Source: Shewanella algidipiscicola
Lineage (GTDB): Bacteria > Pseudomonadota > Gammaproteobacteria > Enterobacterales > Shewanellaceae
DNA length: 64,000 bases
Assembly: GCF_003605125.1 (NCBI RefSeq)
Contig: NZ_QPQT01000013.1
Span: 1-64,000, forward strand
Direction: 5' to 3'
In this document: piece after piece, positions 19,304-29,437 of the stretch
How positions within the stretch are numbered: the first letter of the stretch is position 1
Layout: each line of letters begins with the position of its first letter
Translations under genes and position numbers: made by a program
The notes under the pieces: model-generated
Told to the model about the DNA's origin: nothing
The model's input: the letters and a program-made list of their open reading frames with translations, nothing else
Databases searched by the model: none

Positions 19304-20215
19304 ATGAAACATTTACCGAGTCTTAAAAATCTCTATTATCTGGTGAATTTACACCAAGAGCAGAACTTTAATCGGGCGGCTAAATTGTGTCATGTTAGCC
19401 AGTCGACGCTCTCTAGTGGGATCCAAAATTTAGAAGAGCAGTTGGGGCATCAGTTGATTGAGCGCGATCATAAATCGTTTATCTTCACCGCCATAGGTGA
19501 AGAGGTGGTATTACGCTCGCGCAAATTACTCACCGATGTAGACGATTTAGTCGAGCTGGTTAAGCATCAAGGTGAGCCAATGACCGGAGAAATCCGTCTG
19601 GGTTGTATTCCAACCATTGCACCATTTTTACTCAGTCGAGTTGTTAAGCACTGTCAGGCCAGTTACCCTAATTTAACCCTATTTTTAAAAGAAGATACCA
19701 CCGAGCGTTTACTCGATGCATTGGGTAAGGGAGAGTTAGACTTATTGTTATTGGCATTGCCAGCGGATACCAGTGGTTACCACAGCATGAAGGTTGGGAT
19801 CGATCCCTTTAAGCTGGTGATGCATCGCGAGTTATCATCAGATCTTACTCAGCCCATAGATTATAAGGCGTTACCCGATGAGAGTATTTTCTTACTGCAA
19901 TCGGAGCACTGTATTACAGGGCATGCGATTAGTGCGTGCCGCTTGGGAGATAGTGACAAGATAAACCCGTTTGCGGCAACCAGTTTACATACACTCGTGC
20001 AGATGGTGGACAGTAAATTAGGCACGACATTTTTGCCCCAAATGGCAATCGATGCGGGTATTTTAAAAGATACCGATTTACTCGCCATGACGCCACCTGG
20101 TGAAGCGCCTTATCGTGATATTGGTTTAGTGTGGCGCCAAACCTCGAGCCGTATTATGACCTTTAGAACCTTAGGCAAGGCAATTGAAAACTTACTGGCT
20201 CCACAACACCCGTAA
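19304..20215 (+). CDS. oxyR: Hydrogen peroxide-responsive LysR regulator OxyR
   Basis: 303 aa from the ATG at 19304 (MKHLPSLKNLYYL), chosen over a TTG 15 bases upstream because it fits OxyR length (305 aa in E. coli). N-terminal winged helix (about residues 4-62, with AAKLCHVSQSTLSSGI). The effector domain has the redox pair CITGHAISAC, two cysteines nine residues apart exactly as Cys199/Cys208 of E. coli OxyR, which form a disulfide on peroxide exposure. It regulates peroxide-defence genes. Convergent with cyaC with a 1-bp gap between the stop codons. Confidence 0.93.
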   Translation: MKHLPSLKNLYYLVNLHQEQNFNRAAKLCHVSQSTLSSGIQNLEEQLGHQLIERDHKSFIFTAIGEEVVLRSRKLLTDVDDLVELVKHQGEPMTGEIRLGCIPTIAPFLLSRVVKHCQASYPNLTLFLKEDTTERLLDALGKGELDLLLLALPADTSGYHSMKVGIDPFKLVMHRELSSDLTQPIDYKALPDESIFLLQSEHCITGHAISACRLGDSDKINPFAATSLHTLVQMVDSKLGTTFLPQMAIDAGILKDTDLLAMTPPGEAPYRDIGLVWRQTSSRIMTFRTLGKAIENLLAPQHP

Positions 20216-20216
20216 A

Positions 20217-21296
20217 CTAGCTATTTGAGCCTCGAGGGGAGACGCCAAACACTTCAATAGAGTGTTGTTTCCCCTTCAGCTTTATCGGGCCTAAATGATT
20301 AAATTCATAGCCGCTTTCGCAGATATCCAATTGAGAATGCAGTGCTCCTGAGATCAACATACGTTGCCCTAGAGGGTTACATTGGTCTTGTAGTCTGGCG
20401 AGGGTATTGAGTACATCACTGAAGAAGCTTATCTCCTGTTTTTGCACTCCAACCACTGCCGCTACAACTTGGCCGCAATGGGCGGCGGCTTTAAATTTAG
20501 GCACAAAGCCATATTGCTCTTCGAAATATTGACGTTGCCAATTGAGCTGCTGGCTGAACTCATAATAGATATTAAAACTGCGATCGTGAACGATACCTTC
20601 CTCTAGTGGCCAATAGATCAGCACCGCATCCCCCATATAGCGATAAATTTCGGCATCATTGTTGACAACTGTATCCGATAATAAGCTAAAGCAATCTTGA
20701 ATGAGGCGGCTAAAACGATAATCGCCTAGCGACTCGGCATGGGTAGTGGAGGCGACCATATCGAGATATAAAAACAGTCGTTGTTCATATCGTGGTCTAT
20801 GGTATTTTCCTAAGCCGATATTAAGCAGTACTTTGGGGCCGACTAATAGGGCCATCTGTTCGATAAAGGCTAAGCCAAAGCGTACGGCGACCAAGTAGAT
20901 GATCAATGCTTGAAAGGATGGGCTATACAAGATGTGGGCGGTGAGCATTTGACGCAGAGTGGTCATATGATTCTCGATGGCCCACATATTCAAATATTGG
21001 GTAATGTAGGCCAGCGTTGTTGCACCTAGCAGTAAAAATAGCCCTTTAAAAATAACTGAAAATAGATAAGGTAAGCGGTTAATGGCGCTAAATTCAGCGA
21101 TGATGTTTGACATCCAGTGCAAGCTGCCAAAAATAATCCCCATATAAATAGCAAGCGTCGCTAGATCGGCACTACCCACAGCCCATTGCGGTAACTCTGG
21201 GGTTTGGGCATAGCGAAAAAAGACAAAGGCCGCCATAGCGATTGTCCAAGCGAAAATGGCAAAAATCAGCTTCTTTGCTTGTCTGCGCGCTCTCAC
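20217..21296 (-). CDS. cyaC: Membrane-anchored class III adenylate cyclase
   Basis: 359 aa, GTG start. Four or so N-terminal membrane helices (about residues 8-27, 43-60, 82-103 and 125-148) are followed by a cytosolic class III cyclase domain. Metal-binding FLYLDMVAST lies near residue 196, YMGDAVLIYW near 240, and a C-terminal KGKQHSIEVFGV. It makes cAMP for CRP-dependent control of anaerobic respiration; S. oneidensis relies mainly on a CyaC of this type next to oxyR. The specificity for ATP over GTP is inferred from synteny. A CRP-like half-palindrome lies about 85 bp upstream, which would allow feedback. Confidence 0.88.
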   Translation of the reverse strand: MRARRQAKKLIFAIFAWTIAMAAFVFFRYAQTPELPQWAVGSADLATLAIYMGIIFGSLHWMSNIIAEFSAINRLPYLFSVIFKGLFLLLGATTLAYITQYLNMWAIENHMTTLRQMLTAHILYSPSFQALIIYLVAVRFGLAFIEQMALLVGPKVLLNIGLGKYHRPRYEQRLFLYLDMVASTTHAESLGDYRFSRLIQDCFSLLSDTVVNNDAEIYRYMGDAVLIYWPLEEGIVHDRSFNIYYEFSQQLNWQRQYFEEQYGFVPKFKAAAHCGQVVAAVVGVQKQEISFFSDVLNTLARLQDQCNPLGQRMLISGALHSQLDICESGYEFNHLGPIKLKGKQHSIEVFGVSPRGSNS

Positions 21297-21378
21297 GGTA
21301 AAGAATAAACCTTAATACTACTAATATCTCAGAATGCGCTAGTGTATAGAAAACCGACCTACAATTTCCAGTGATATT

Positions 21379-21394
21379 TGTGATCTAAGTCAAA
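21379..21394. promoter_or_regulatory. CRP-like site upstream of cyaC
   Basis: TGTGATCTAAGTCAAA matches the CRP consensus TGTGA-N6-TCACA fully in the left half and at four of five positions on the right. It lies 83-98 bp upstream of the cyaC start. Candidate only. Confidence 0.35.
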
Positions 21395-21743
21395 TGAAGT
21401 TGAGTTGTACTCAAAAAGCTGCTGTCTAGGCTAAGCATTGTGGATATCGCATTCACAATTGGCGAATATATGTACTCAATTGTGCTCCATCGCAGCTAGC
21501 TAAATTAGCATAAGTTGTTGTGATGACGGCTATTAGTAGATTTAGCTCTGTCATAATTTGCTGTAATAATTCACCGTTATGGGGTCATAGCGATGAGACA
21601 AATATGATTAAGGCTGGCAAGCGGATGGCTGTTATTAGTGCGCTGTGGTGGAAGATTTTGGCTGAATTTTAGCGGATACAGTGTGGAGTAATCGGCGTGA
21701 GGAAGTGCCATGATTTGAGTGATGCTTCATCGCTGTTTCATCA

Positions 21744-21821
21744 TCACGGCATTTTATGGTCACTGAACTTGACGGTCACGGTATTTAATCGTCAATGGGT
21801 TGATCACGGAAGTAAATCGTC
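21744..21821 (+). repeat. Three imperfect ~18-bp direct repeats
   Basis: Units begin TCACGG at 21744, 21776 and 21804 and follow the pattern TCACGG-A-T--AT-GTCA-TG. Spacings are 32 and 28 bp. They lie about 170-240 bp beyond the 3' end of mutH. They could be a small regulator-binding array or remnants of duplication. Confidence 0.5.
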
Positions 21822-21987
21822 ACTGCATTATTCATTGCTGGCTGCGTTTGCCATTGAGTGAATAGGTTTAACTGTATTGGATAGCCGTCATTATCGGTGC
21901 TGGTACTAGGCACTATTTAGTTAGTAGTAGAGGCACAGCGTCGTTTTATGGACACCGATCTTGAAACAACATCAATTTCCGCTCAAA

Positions 21988-22668
21988 TCAATTCCCAGCT
22001 AAATAGTTATTGAGTATCTGCTGGGTGAAGGGGATTTTTAAATAAAATCCTCTTGGATTGGTTAGCTTAATATTACCGTCGGCAGCAATGCTTTGGGTCA
22101 AGGAGCGACTATTGGCTCCTTTGGGACGCAGTTGTAACACTTCGCCGTGACGAGCCGTGATCTGTTCGACTTTACCTAGCGCAATTAATTCCATTATCTC
22201 CTCCCAATCCTGGCGGATCTGAGCAAACTCTTGCTCTGACGGTGTCCACAGGATAGGCATACCGATTTGTCTGTCGCCAACAGGTTTGCTTCGTATTCCC
22301 TCTACTGGGATCCACAAGACTCGTTGCAACTTGTGAAACACTAAGCTTTGTTGCCAACTAAGTCCCTGAATATTGACCAGTGGTGCCACGGTAACGTAAG
22401 TAGTCTCCATGGGCTTACCCGTTTCATCTACCGGAATCGTTTTAAGTTCGACGCCTAGGTGCAGGAAGTCTTGCTCAGGCTTAGAGCCTGCAATTGCGCC
22501 TAGTTCATGTTCGATAAGTTGGCCAATCCAACCTTTGTCTCGCTTGAGATCAGTCGGTACACGAATATGATGTAACTCTGCCAGTTGGCCTAGGCTTAAA
22601 CCGGCCATGTCTTGGGCGCGTTGCATCAGTTCGTTAAGTGATAATGGGGGGCGTGGTGTGTTTGTCAT
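21988..22668 (-). CDS. mutH: Methyl-directed mismatch repair endonuclease MutH
   Basis: 226 aa (E. coli 229). The PD-(D/E)XK active site is intact: Glu53 (or Glu55) in LIEHELGA, Asp67, and Glu74-x-Lys76 in GVELKTIPV. MutH is activated by MutS-MutL and nicks the unmethylated strand at hemimethylated GATC. Presence of MutH implies Dam methylation in this organism, as in other gammaproteobacteria. It is transcribed away from rppH. In E. coli mutH also lies near the rppH-ptsP-lgt-thyA cluster. Confidence 0.97.
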   Translation of the reverse strand: MTNTPRPPLSLNELMQRAQDMAGLSLGQLAELHHIRVPTDLKRDKGWIGQLIEHELGAIAGSKPEQDFLHLGVELKTIPVDETGKPMETTYVTVAPLVNIQGLSWQQSLVFHKLQRVLWIPVEGIRSKPVGDRQIGMPILWTPSEQEFAQIRQDWEEIMELIALGKVEQITARHGEVLQLRPKGANSRSLTQSIAADGNIKLTNPRGFYLKIPFTQQILNNYLAGN

Positions 22669-23357
22669 GGCTCGATTTTACTGTAGTTATGTCATTTAGC
22701 CAACGCGGTTAAAAACTGCTCGCACTCGCAGTTATGCTATAAAAAGAGAGCAAGCTTAGTGTAAGTGTATAATTGTAAATGCTTTATTGTGGCATATTTT
22801 CCAGTTCAAGTGGTTCGTAATTAGCTTGCTAAGTTCTTTCCCAACGTTTCCAACATGGTTATCCACAGAAATATTGGATAACTCTGGTTTTATAATTTTA
22901 ATCGCTAATAAATTTCCCTTGTCAAGCCGAGTAGGCCGCTTACTTTAGCCATATTTGACAGCTTAATACTTTTGCCTGTGCATAACCTTGAACAGGCTAG
23001 AAGTGATTTAGATTAAATTTACTGTTTGGTTAAAAATCGTACCGTCATGCGGTTTTATTTTAGGTTAAATATACTTAATGTTTTTAATTTCAACCTTATC
23101 AGTTATTTATGTGATTTGGCTTCTGTTGGTTGAAGCCTTCTGTTTTTGACTTATTGGGTTGTAATAACATTTTTAACTGAGTTTCAAACAGAGATATCCA
23201 CAGATTTTGTGGATATCCTTGCGAGCTTTATTTGGCTTCTGTTGATAAAAATAAATATTTGGGTTTTTTATCCAGATAATATCTGTTATTAGGCAATTGC
23301 CTAGGATCTCACTTTGTGAAACAATCGATCCATTAAAATTTGATATTTGGAGTCCAT
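22669..23357. other. AT-rich gap mutH / rppH with a DnaA-box cluster
   Basis: 689 bp with no credible gene. Two exact matches to TTATNCACA occur: TTATCCACA at 22859-22867 (plus) and TTATGCACA at 22977-22985 (minus). Two one-mismatch boxes (ATATCCACA) form the arms of a hairpin at 23194-23218 (GATATCCAC / GTGGATATC). The divergent promoters of mutH and rppH must also lie here. Whether DnaA binds is untested; see findings. Confidence 0.5.
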
Positions 23358-23882
23358 GTGATTGATAGTGACGGCTTTCGTGCAAATGTAGGCATCATTA
23401 TCTGTAATCGCTTTGGGCAGGTTATGTGGGCTAGAAGATTTGGTCAGCATTCCTGGCAATTTCCGCAAGGTGGCGTTGATGAAGGCGAAAGTGCCGAGCA
23501 AGCCATGTATCGGGAGTTGTATGAAGAGGTTGGGTTAAAAGCTGAGCATGTGCAAATTTTAACTTCGACTCGTTCCTGGTTGCGTTATAGATTACCGAAA
23601 AGGTTAATTAGGCAAGACAGTAAACCCTTGTGTATCGGCCAGAAGCAAAAGTGGTTTTTGCTACAATTAAAGAGCCAAGAGTCAGCCATTGACTTGGCGG
23701 CGAGCGGTCATCCTGAATTTGATGATTGGCGTTGGGTGAGTTACTGGTATCCCGTGAGACAAGTTGTGTCGTTTAAGCGAGATGTATATCGAAAAGTCAT
23801 GAAAGAATTTGCTCCAACGGCCCTACCGTTTCAGGCGCAAGAGCCTTCCCATAGTGGCAGAAGAAGAGGTCGCCGCAGATAG
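23358..23882 (+). CDS. rppH: RNA 5' pyrophosphohydrolase
   Basis: 174 aa from the GTG at 23358, which gives an N-terminus aligned with E. coli RppH ([17 protein letters not shown]) and has GGAG seven bases upstream. The Nudix box [22 protein letters not shown] is at about residues 38-59. RppH removes pyrophosphate from the 5' end of triphosphorylated transcripts and so triggers RNase E decay. The LLQ and EFDGWRW-like (EFDDWRW) segments are conserved, and the C-terminus is basic (GRRRGRRR), consistent with RNA binding. Followed 24 bp later by ptsP, as in E. coli. Confidence 0.96.
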   Translation: MIDSDGFRANVGIIICNRFGQVMWARRFGQHSWQFPQGGVDEGESAEQAMYRELYEEVGLKAEHVQILTSTRSWLRYRLPKRLIRQDSKPLCIGQKQKWFLLQLKSQESAIDLAASGHPEFDDWRWVSYWYPVRQVVSFKRDVYRKVMKEFAPTALPFQAQEPSHSGRRRGRRR

Positions 23883-23906
23883 AAATTAGCCAAGGAGAGA
23901 TAGCCC

Positions 23907-26138
23907 GTGTTAAAAACGCTTAGAGACATAACTCAGGCTGTCGCTGCTGCCGACGATCTCTCCTCTGCTTTATCCTTATTGGTGCGCCAAACTAAGGCCG
24001 CCATGGCAACCCAGTGTTGCTCTATTTACATTCTCGAAGATAATCAATTAGTGCTCTCAGCGACTGACGGCCTAGATCCTCGTGCTATCGGGCAAGTTAA
24101 AATGCGCCTGACAGAAGGGCTCGTCGGGCTAGTTGCCGAGCGTGAAGAGCCTGTCAATCTTGCCGATGCGCAGTTACACCCTCGTTTTAAGCTGTTTTGT
24201 GAAGTGGATGAAGAAGACTTCCGAGCCTTTCTTGCCGTGCCTATTATTTATCAAAAATTGATCTTAGGTGTGTTGGTGGTGCAGCAGGCCGATGCACGAC
24301 AATTTAGCGAGGCGGAGGAAGCCTTTTTAATGACTCTTGCTGCGCAATTAGCAATGACCGTTAGGGAGCAGCGCAAGAAGGCTGAAGTGAAGTCAGCGCC
24401 AGATAAGAGTGTTTATGCTGGGTTATCGGCAGCCGATGGTGTGGTCATTGCTAATGCCATGGTTATTGGTGGCGATATTGCTTTAGAGCAGAGTGATACG
24501 CTAGCTAATGATATCACCGCAGAGCTCGCCTTACTCGATAACGCTCTCATCACCTGCCGTAACGCTTTGAGCGTGCAATCTCAACGCTTTGACGGCGAGA
24601 ATGAGAAAGAGGTGCAGTCAATCTTCAGTGCCTTGTTACTGTTATTGGATGATAGCAGTTTAGGTGGGGAGTATAGCCGAGAAATCCAAGCTGGCTGGAG
24701 TGCCGTGTCTGCGGTGAGTCGAGTCTCTTTACGTTATATCGACCAATTTTTGCAGATGCAAGATCCCTACCTGCAAGAGCGTGCCAGTGATATTCGTGAC
24801 TTAGGTCAGCGGGTATTAAGGGAGTTGATTGAACCGCAAAAGATGCACATCGAACTCGATGTGCCGGTGATTTTGGTGACTAAAGAGGCCACTGTCACTA
24901 TGTTGGCCGAGTTTCCCGAACACAAGCTCGTCGGTATTGTTACTGAGTTAGGTGGAGTGAATTCCCATGCGGCCATTTTAGCACGCGCATTTGGTGTGCC
25001 AGCCGTGATCGGTGTGGAAGGTATTTTAAATGCCGGAATAGACGGTAAACTGACGATCCTCAATGGAAGTCGAGGGCAAGTGATAGTCTCGCCCACGCTC
25101 ACTTTAATCGAAGAGTATCGCAGCCATATTGCCGCTGAAAAAGCCCTGCAAGACCGTTATGCACAAGAGTTAGCTTTACCCGCCATTACGTTAGATCATA
25201 CGCGAGTCCATCTCTACCTTAATGCAGGATTACTCAGTAGTTTGGCGTCGGAGATCGCCGAGGGTGCCGATGGTATCGGCCTGTATCGTACCGAAATTCC
25301 GTTTATGTTACAGAGCCGTTTTCCCAGTGAAATGGAACAAACTGAGGTCTATCGGCAGGTTCTTGAAGCTGCAGTCGATAAACCAGTGGTAATGCGTACT
25401 TTAGATGTGGGCGGTGATAAGCCCTTGTCTTACTTTCCCATTATCGAAGATAATCCGTTTTTAGGTTGGCGCGGTATACGTTTGACGCTAGATCATCCAG
25501 AACTGTTTTTAGTGCAGTTAAGGGCGATGCTTAATGCGGCAGGATCCAGTGAGCAGCTGCATATTTTGCTGCCTATGGTGTGTTGCCTCGATGAAATCGA
25601 TCAGGCTATTGGTTATCTGGATCAGGCCTATTTAGAGGTGAAACAAGATATTCATCCCGCATTAGTTAAGCCCAAAATTGGCATAATGCTTGAGGTGCCG
25701 GCACTACTGTTTCAGCTTGAAGAGGTGGCTAAGCGAGTCGATTTCATTTCGGTCGGCTCCAACGACTTAACTCAATACTTGTTGGCCGTTGATCGTAATA
25801 ATCCGAGGGTGAGTTCACTCTATGATTGTTATCATCCAGGTATTCTTAGAGCGTTAAAGCGAGCGCGACAAGAGTGCGATCACTATCAGCTACCTGTTAG
25901 TGTCTGCGGTGAATTAGCTGGTGAACCTATCGGTGTTATTTTGTTAGTGGCGATGGGGTTTAATCAGCTAAGTATGAATCAAGGCAGTTTAGCCAAGATA
26001 AATTATCTTATAAGACGAGTTTCTTATAAGGACTTAAGTGAATTGCTAGTGCAGGCCTTGTCGCAGTCGAACGGCGTCGAAGTAAGGCTGCTCGTCACTG
26101 AGTTTCTTACTCGTAGGCAATTAGCTGAATTTGTTTAA
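23907..26138 (+). CDS. ptsP: Phosphoenolpyruvate-protein phosphotransferase PtsP (EI-Ntr)
   Basis: 743 aa, GTG start at 23907 with AAGGAGAGA upstream. An N-terminal GAF domain (about residues 1-150) is followed by the Enzyme I module: phosphohistidine domain with His354 in GGVNSHAAILAR and the PEP-binding barrel with catalytic Cys in VSVCGELAG (about residue 666). It starts the nitrogen-PTS phosphorelay (EI-Ntr to NPr to EIIA-Ntr); GAF domains in this family bind glutamine in E. coli. No ptsO or ptsN gene is in the window. Co-transcription with rppH is likely. Confidence 0.96.
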   Translation: MLKTLRDITQAVAAADDLSSALSLLVRQTKAAMATQCCSIYILEDNQLVLSATDGLDPRAIGQVKMRLTEGLVGLVAEREEPVNLADAQLHPRFKLFCEVDEEDFRAFLAVPIIYQKLILGVLVVQQADARQFSEAEEAFLMTLAAQLAMTVREQRKKAEVKSAPDKSVYAGLSAADGVVIANAMVIGGDIALEQSDTLANDITAELALLDNALITCRNALSVQSQRFDGENEKEVQSIFSALLLLLDDSSLGGEYSREIQAGWSAVSAVSRVSLRYIDQFLQMQDPYLQERASDIRDLGQRVLRELIEPQKMHIELDVPVILVTKEATVTMLAEFPEHKLVGIVTELGGVNSHAAILARAFGVPAVIGVEGILNAGIDGKLTILNGSRGQVIVSPTLTLIEEYRSHIAAEKALQDRYAQELALPAITLDHTRVHLYLNAGLLSSLASEIAEGADGIGLYRTEIPFMLQSRFPSEMEQTEVYRQVLEAAVDKPVVMRTLDVGGDKPLSYFPIIEDNPFLGWRGIRLTLDHPELFLVQLRAMLNAAGSSEQLHILLPMVCCLDEIDQAIGYLDQAYLEVKQDIHPALVKPKIGIMLEVPALLFQLEEVAKRVDFISVGSNDLTQYLLAVDRNNPRVSSLYDCYHPGILRALKRARQECDHYQLPVSVCGELAGEPIGVILLVAMGFNQLSMNQGSLAKINYLIRRVSYKDLSELLVQALSQSNGVEVRLLVTEFLTRRQLAEFV

Positions 26139-26239
26139 TACCGTCAAATTGCGCTGGTTAGGTGCCAACGAGCAGATTTCAATCTAGTCGTTTTTGATTT
26201 AAGCTATTGCTCTTCGATGGGCTAAGCAATAGAGATAAG

Positions 26240-27031
26240 ATGTTAACCATATTTTTTAGTTGTGTGGCCCTCGGTGCATTTATCGGTTTTATGGCAGGAT
26301 TATTGGGCATTGGCGGTGGGATCATTGCCGTGCCAGTCTTGCTCTATTTACTGCCTCAAGCCGGTATTGTGCCTGAGCATTTGACTCATGTGGCGATAGC
26401 AACCTCGCTCGCCGCAATTATCTTAACTTCTTTCTCTTCCGCTCGCGCTCATCATAGTCATGGTAATGTGCCTTGGTCATTATTAAAAATCATGCTACCA
26501 GGCTTTATACTTGGGGCGTTATTGGCAGGCTTTATTGCCACCTTGTTTGCCGCCGATACGTTAAAGCAGGCATTTGCTATCTTTGTCATCTTTATGGCAA
26601 TTCAGATGATGTTTCCGTATAAAGCCCCGGCGGTGACTCGGCCATTGCCCCATCGCGCCGTGCTGTTTAGTGTATCGTTATTGGTTGCCATTATTGCTGC
26701 CTTAATGGGCATTGGCGGAGGCGCGCTATTAGTACCATTTTTATGTTGGTGTGGGTTACAGATCCGTCAGGCGATTGGGTTTTCGTCGGTAACAGGGTTA
26801 ACCATAGCGCTGTTTGGTAGTGTCAGTTATGTCATTGCAGGTTGGGGAGAACCTGGGTTGGCCGATTATACTTTGGGTTACGTTTACCTTCCGGCTTTAA
26901 TCGGTATTGTCTCTACCTCTATGCTGACAGCTCCCTTTGGTGCTAAAGCGGCGAGTATCTTGCCAACGCCAAGGTTAAAAAAGATATTTGCTTTGCTACT
27001 CATGGTGATTGGATTGAAGTTAGCCCTGTAG
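26240..27031 (+). CDS. TauE/SafE family membrane exporter
   Basis: 263 aa from the ATG at 26240, preferred over a TTG 33 bases upstream because of the AGAG just before it. About eight membrane helices in two halves, each with the family glycine motif (LLGIGGGIIAVPVLL near residues 20-34; LMGIGGGALLVPFL near 156-169). Family members move sulfite, sulfoacetate, taurine or other organic anions; the substrate cannot be told from sequence. It occupies the position between ptsP and thyA where E. coli has lgt. Confidence 0.85.
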   Translation: MLTIFFSCVALGAFIGFMAGLLGIGGGIIAVPVLLYLLPQAGIVPEHLTHVAIATSLAAIILTSFSSARAHHSHGNVPWSLLKIMLPGFILGALLAGFIATLFAADTLKQAFAIFVIFMAIQMMFPYKAPAVTRPLPHRAVLFSVSLLVAIIAALMGIGGGALLVPFLCWCGLQIRQAIGFSSVTGLTIALFGSVSYVIAGWGEPGLADYTLGYVYLPALIGIVSTSMLTAPFGAKAASILPTPRLKKIFALLLMVIGLKLAL

Positions 27032-27107
27032 TCACGGTCGAGAAATTAATTATTATTTGAGTTTGTTGGTTAGTGATAATCAACAGTTGTCTTTAGAGTA
27101 GGGAACC

Positions 27108-27959
27108 ATGAAACAGTATTTACAGCTATGTAAGCGTATCATCGATGAAGGGGTTTGGGTTGAAAATGAGCGTACCGGAAAACGTTGTTTAACCGTGATA
27201 AATGCCGATTTAACCTATCGTGTCGATGCTAATGAATTTCCGTTAATTACCACGCGTAAAAGTTTTTGGAAAGGGGCAATAGCTGAGCTCATTGGTTATC
27301 TGCGTGGTTACGATAACGCTGCAGACTTTAGAAAACTTGGAGCTAAAACTTGGGATGCTAACGCAAATGAAAATAGCGCCTGGCTTAATAACCCCCATCG
27401 TAAAGGTGTCGATGATATGGGCCGTGTTTACGGTGTGCAGGGGCGAGCGTGGCGTAAACCCGATGGTGGTAGTGTCGATCAGTTTAAAAAAATTATCGAT
27501 AATTTAAGTCGCGGTATAGATGATAGAGGTGAAATTTTAAGTTTTTATAATCCGGGTGAGTTTCACATGGGGTGCTTGCGTCCTTGTATGCATACGCATA
27601 ATTTCTCATTATTAGGTGACACCCTGTATTTAAATAGCTTTCAGCGCTCTTGCGATGTCCCCCTTGGGCTTAACTTTAATCAGGTGCAGGTATTTACCTT
27701 ATTAGCCCTAGTCGCACAGATCACGGGTCACAAAGCTGGGGTGGCTTATCATAAAATCGTTAATGCACACATTTATGAAGATCAGCTTGAACTCATGCAA
27801 ACGGTGCAACTTAAGCGTGAGCCGTTGGCATCACCCCAACTTATTATTAATCCTGATATCAAATCACTTCACGATTTGGAAACTTGGGTCACCATGGATG
27901 ACTTTGAAGTGCAGGGTTACCAGCATCATGAGCCAATAAAATACCCATTTTCAGTTTAA
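27108..27959 (+). CDS. thyA: Thymidylate synthase, long Vibrio-type form
   Basis: 283 aa, ATG preceded by AGGGAA. Makes dTMP from dUMP with methylene-THF as carbon and reductant donor. Catalytic Cys160 is in LRPCM, with QRSCDVPLG (179-187) and the folate-site NFNQVQV-like segment. It is about 20 residues longer than E. coli ThyA (264) and carries insertions such as [11 protein letters not shown], like the ThyA of Vibrio. The usual upstream partner lgt is missing (only 76 bp separate it from the TauE gene). Possible xenologous replacement; see findings. Confidence 0.95.
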   Translation: MKQYLQLCKRIIDEGVWVENERTGKRCLTVINADLTYRVDANEFPLITTRKSFWKGAIAELIGYLRGYDNAADFRKLGAKTWDANANENSAWLNNPHRKGVDDMGRVYGVQGRAWRKPDGGSVDQFKKIIDNLSRGIDDRGEILSFYNPGEFHMGCLRPCMHTHNFSLLGDTLYLNSFQRSCDVPLGLNFNQVQVFTLLALVAQITGHKAGVAYHKIVNAHIYEDQLELMQTVQLKREPLASPQLIINPDIKSLHDLETWVTMDDFEVQGYQHHEPIKYPFSV

Positions 27960-27991
27960 TATTTTCCAATTAACAGCGGAAATACTGAGGT

Positions 27992-28030
27992 AAAGCGCAA
28001 GACATAGTTCATTATGTCTTGCGCTTTTTT
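27992..28030 (+). terminator. Intrinsic terminator after thyA
   Basis: AAAGCGCAAGACATA pairs with TATGTCTTGCGCTTT across a six-base loop, followed by TTT. It lies 32 bp after the thyA stop and separates it from nhaA. Confidence 0.93.
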
Positions 28031-28261
28031 CGTTATGAGTGCGTAGAAACAAGACAAAAAACCATTTTTAGGATGATTTTGTTAATTATTGGCTTTTTTT
28101 TATGTATGTTCAGAGTTTGATCTGAAAATATTGATTCTAGGCATAACCTCTGATACATATAAATGTTCGGTATTTCCGATGTTTCATGCAGATGCAAACG
28201 ATTATTCAGAATTCACATCTTCCGCTAGACTCAAAGGATTGTGTGTTTATGGAGTTTATAT

Positions 28262-29437
28262 ATGGAAAAGGCTATAAGAAATTTTCTAAGCCAAGAATCT
28301 GCTGGTGGTATCTTGCTAATTGCAGCTGTATTGCTGGCAATGTTAATGGCAAATTCGCCGTTATCAGAAATGTACCAAGGTTTTTTACATACAGAAATGC
28401 AAGTTCGGGTGGGTAACCTAGATATTAATAAATCCCTCACCCATTGGATTAATGACGGCCTGATGGCGTTATTTTTTATGCTTATTGGCCTTGAGGTTAA
28501 ACGCGAGTTACTCGAAGGGGCACTATCAAGCAAAGAGCAGGCGGCATTACCGACATTTGCGGCGATTGGCGGCATGTTATTCCCAGCTGCTATCTATTTA
28601 GTCTTTAATTTTAGTGACCCTATCACGCAATCAGGTTGGGCGATTCCGGCTGCGACTGACATTGCGTTTGCACTTGGGGTCATGGCGTTGCTCGGTAGTC
28701 GAGTACCAGTAGCGTTAAAGGTGTTCTTATTGGCGTTAGCCATTATTGATGATTTGGGTGTCGTGGTGATTATTGCCATGTTCTATAGCTCAGATCTGTC
28801 TACGATCAGTTTGTTGATCGCCGCTATAGCCATAGTCGGGTTGGTGGCACTAAATCGTAAAGGAGTCACTAAAATACTGCCCTATGGTATTGTCGGACTG
28901 GTGTTGTGGATAGCGGTGCTTAAGTCGGGTGTACATGCCACGCTGGCCGGGGTCATTATTGCCTTCTGTATTCCACTAAGAGCCAAAGACGGTAGTTCTC
29001 CGTCGGAAAAGTTAGAACATAATCTTCATCCTTGGAGTACCTTTATGATCTTGCCTATCTTTGCCTTCGCGAATGCTGGGGTTGACTTGTCTGGCATGAG
29101 CCTAAGCGATCTGTTATCGCCTGTTCCTGTCGGTATCGCATTGGGCTTGTTGTTAGGTAAGCCTTTAGGCGTGCTATTTTTTAGCTATGCGGCAGTAAAA
29201 CTTAAGTTGGCGGTATTACCTGAGGGAATGGGCTGGCGTCATATTGCTCCAGTGGCAGTTATGTGTGGTATTGGTTTCACCATGTCGATGTTTATCTCCT
29301 CTCTAGCCTTTGTTGGCGATGGTCAAGTGTACGGTGATGTGGCGCGTCTTGGCATATTAACGGGATCGATTTTATCGGCAGTAATTGGTTACTTCTGGTT
29401 ATCAAAAGTACTACCTGAGAAAGGAGAGAACTTATGA
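28262..29437 (+). CDS. nhaA: Na+/H+ antiporter NhaA
   Basis: 391 aa from the ATG at 28262 (MEKAIRNFL, with GGAG ten bases before), a typical NhaA start. Twelve membrane segments. The ion-binding pair is in [13 protein letters not shown] (about residues 156-168), matching Asp163/Asp164 of E. coli. The N-terminal [10 protein letters not shown] and the [12 protein letters not shown] segment are typical. It exports Na+ or Li+ in exchange for protons at alkaline pH. Its stop overlaps the ATG of the next gene (ATGA), and nhaR lies just downstream, as in E. coli. Confidence 0.97.
   Translation: MEKAIRNFLSQESAGGILLIAAVLLAMLMANSPLSEMYQGFLHTEMQVRVGNLDINKSLTHWINDGLMALFFMLIGLEVKRELLEGALSSKEQAALPTFAAIGGMLFPAAIYLVFNFSDPITQSGWAIPAATDIAFALGVMALLGSRVPVALKVFLLALAIIDDLGVVVIIAMFYSSDLSTISLLIAAIAIVGLVALNRKGVTKILPYGIVGLVLWIAVLKSGVHATLAGVIIAFCIPLRAKDGSSPSEKLEHNLHPWSTFMILPIFAFANAGVDLSGMSLSDLLSPVPVGIALGLLLGKPLGVLFFSYAAVKLKLAVLPEGMGWRHIAPVAVMCGIGFTMSMFISSLAFVGDGQVYGDVARLGILTGSILSAVIGYFWLSKVLPEKGENL

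Larger units (their letters stand above)
21297..21987. other. Intergenic, cyaC to mutH
   Basis: 691 bp without a plausible gene. It carries the CRP-like site at 21379-21394 and three imperfect direct repeats at 21744-21821 listed separately. The rest is unremarkable AT-rich sequence with short chance frames. Confidence 0.45.

Noticed and set aside
22669..23357. DnaA-box-rich gap considered as the chromosomal origin
   Set aside because: No dnaA, dnaN, gidA or mnmG neighbours, and no clear AT-rich 13-mer repeats; only a possible DnaA-binding locus is supported.
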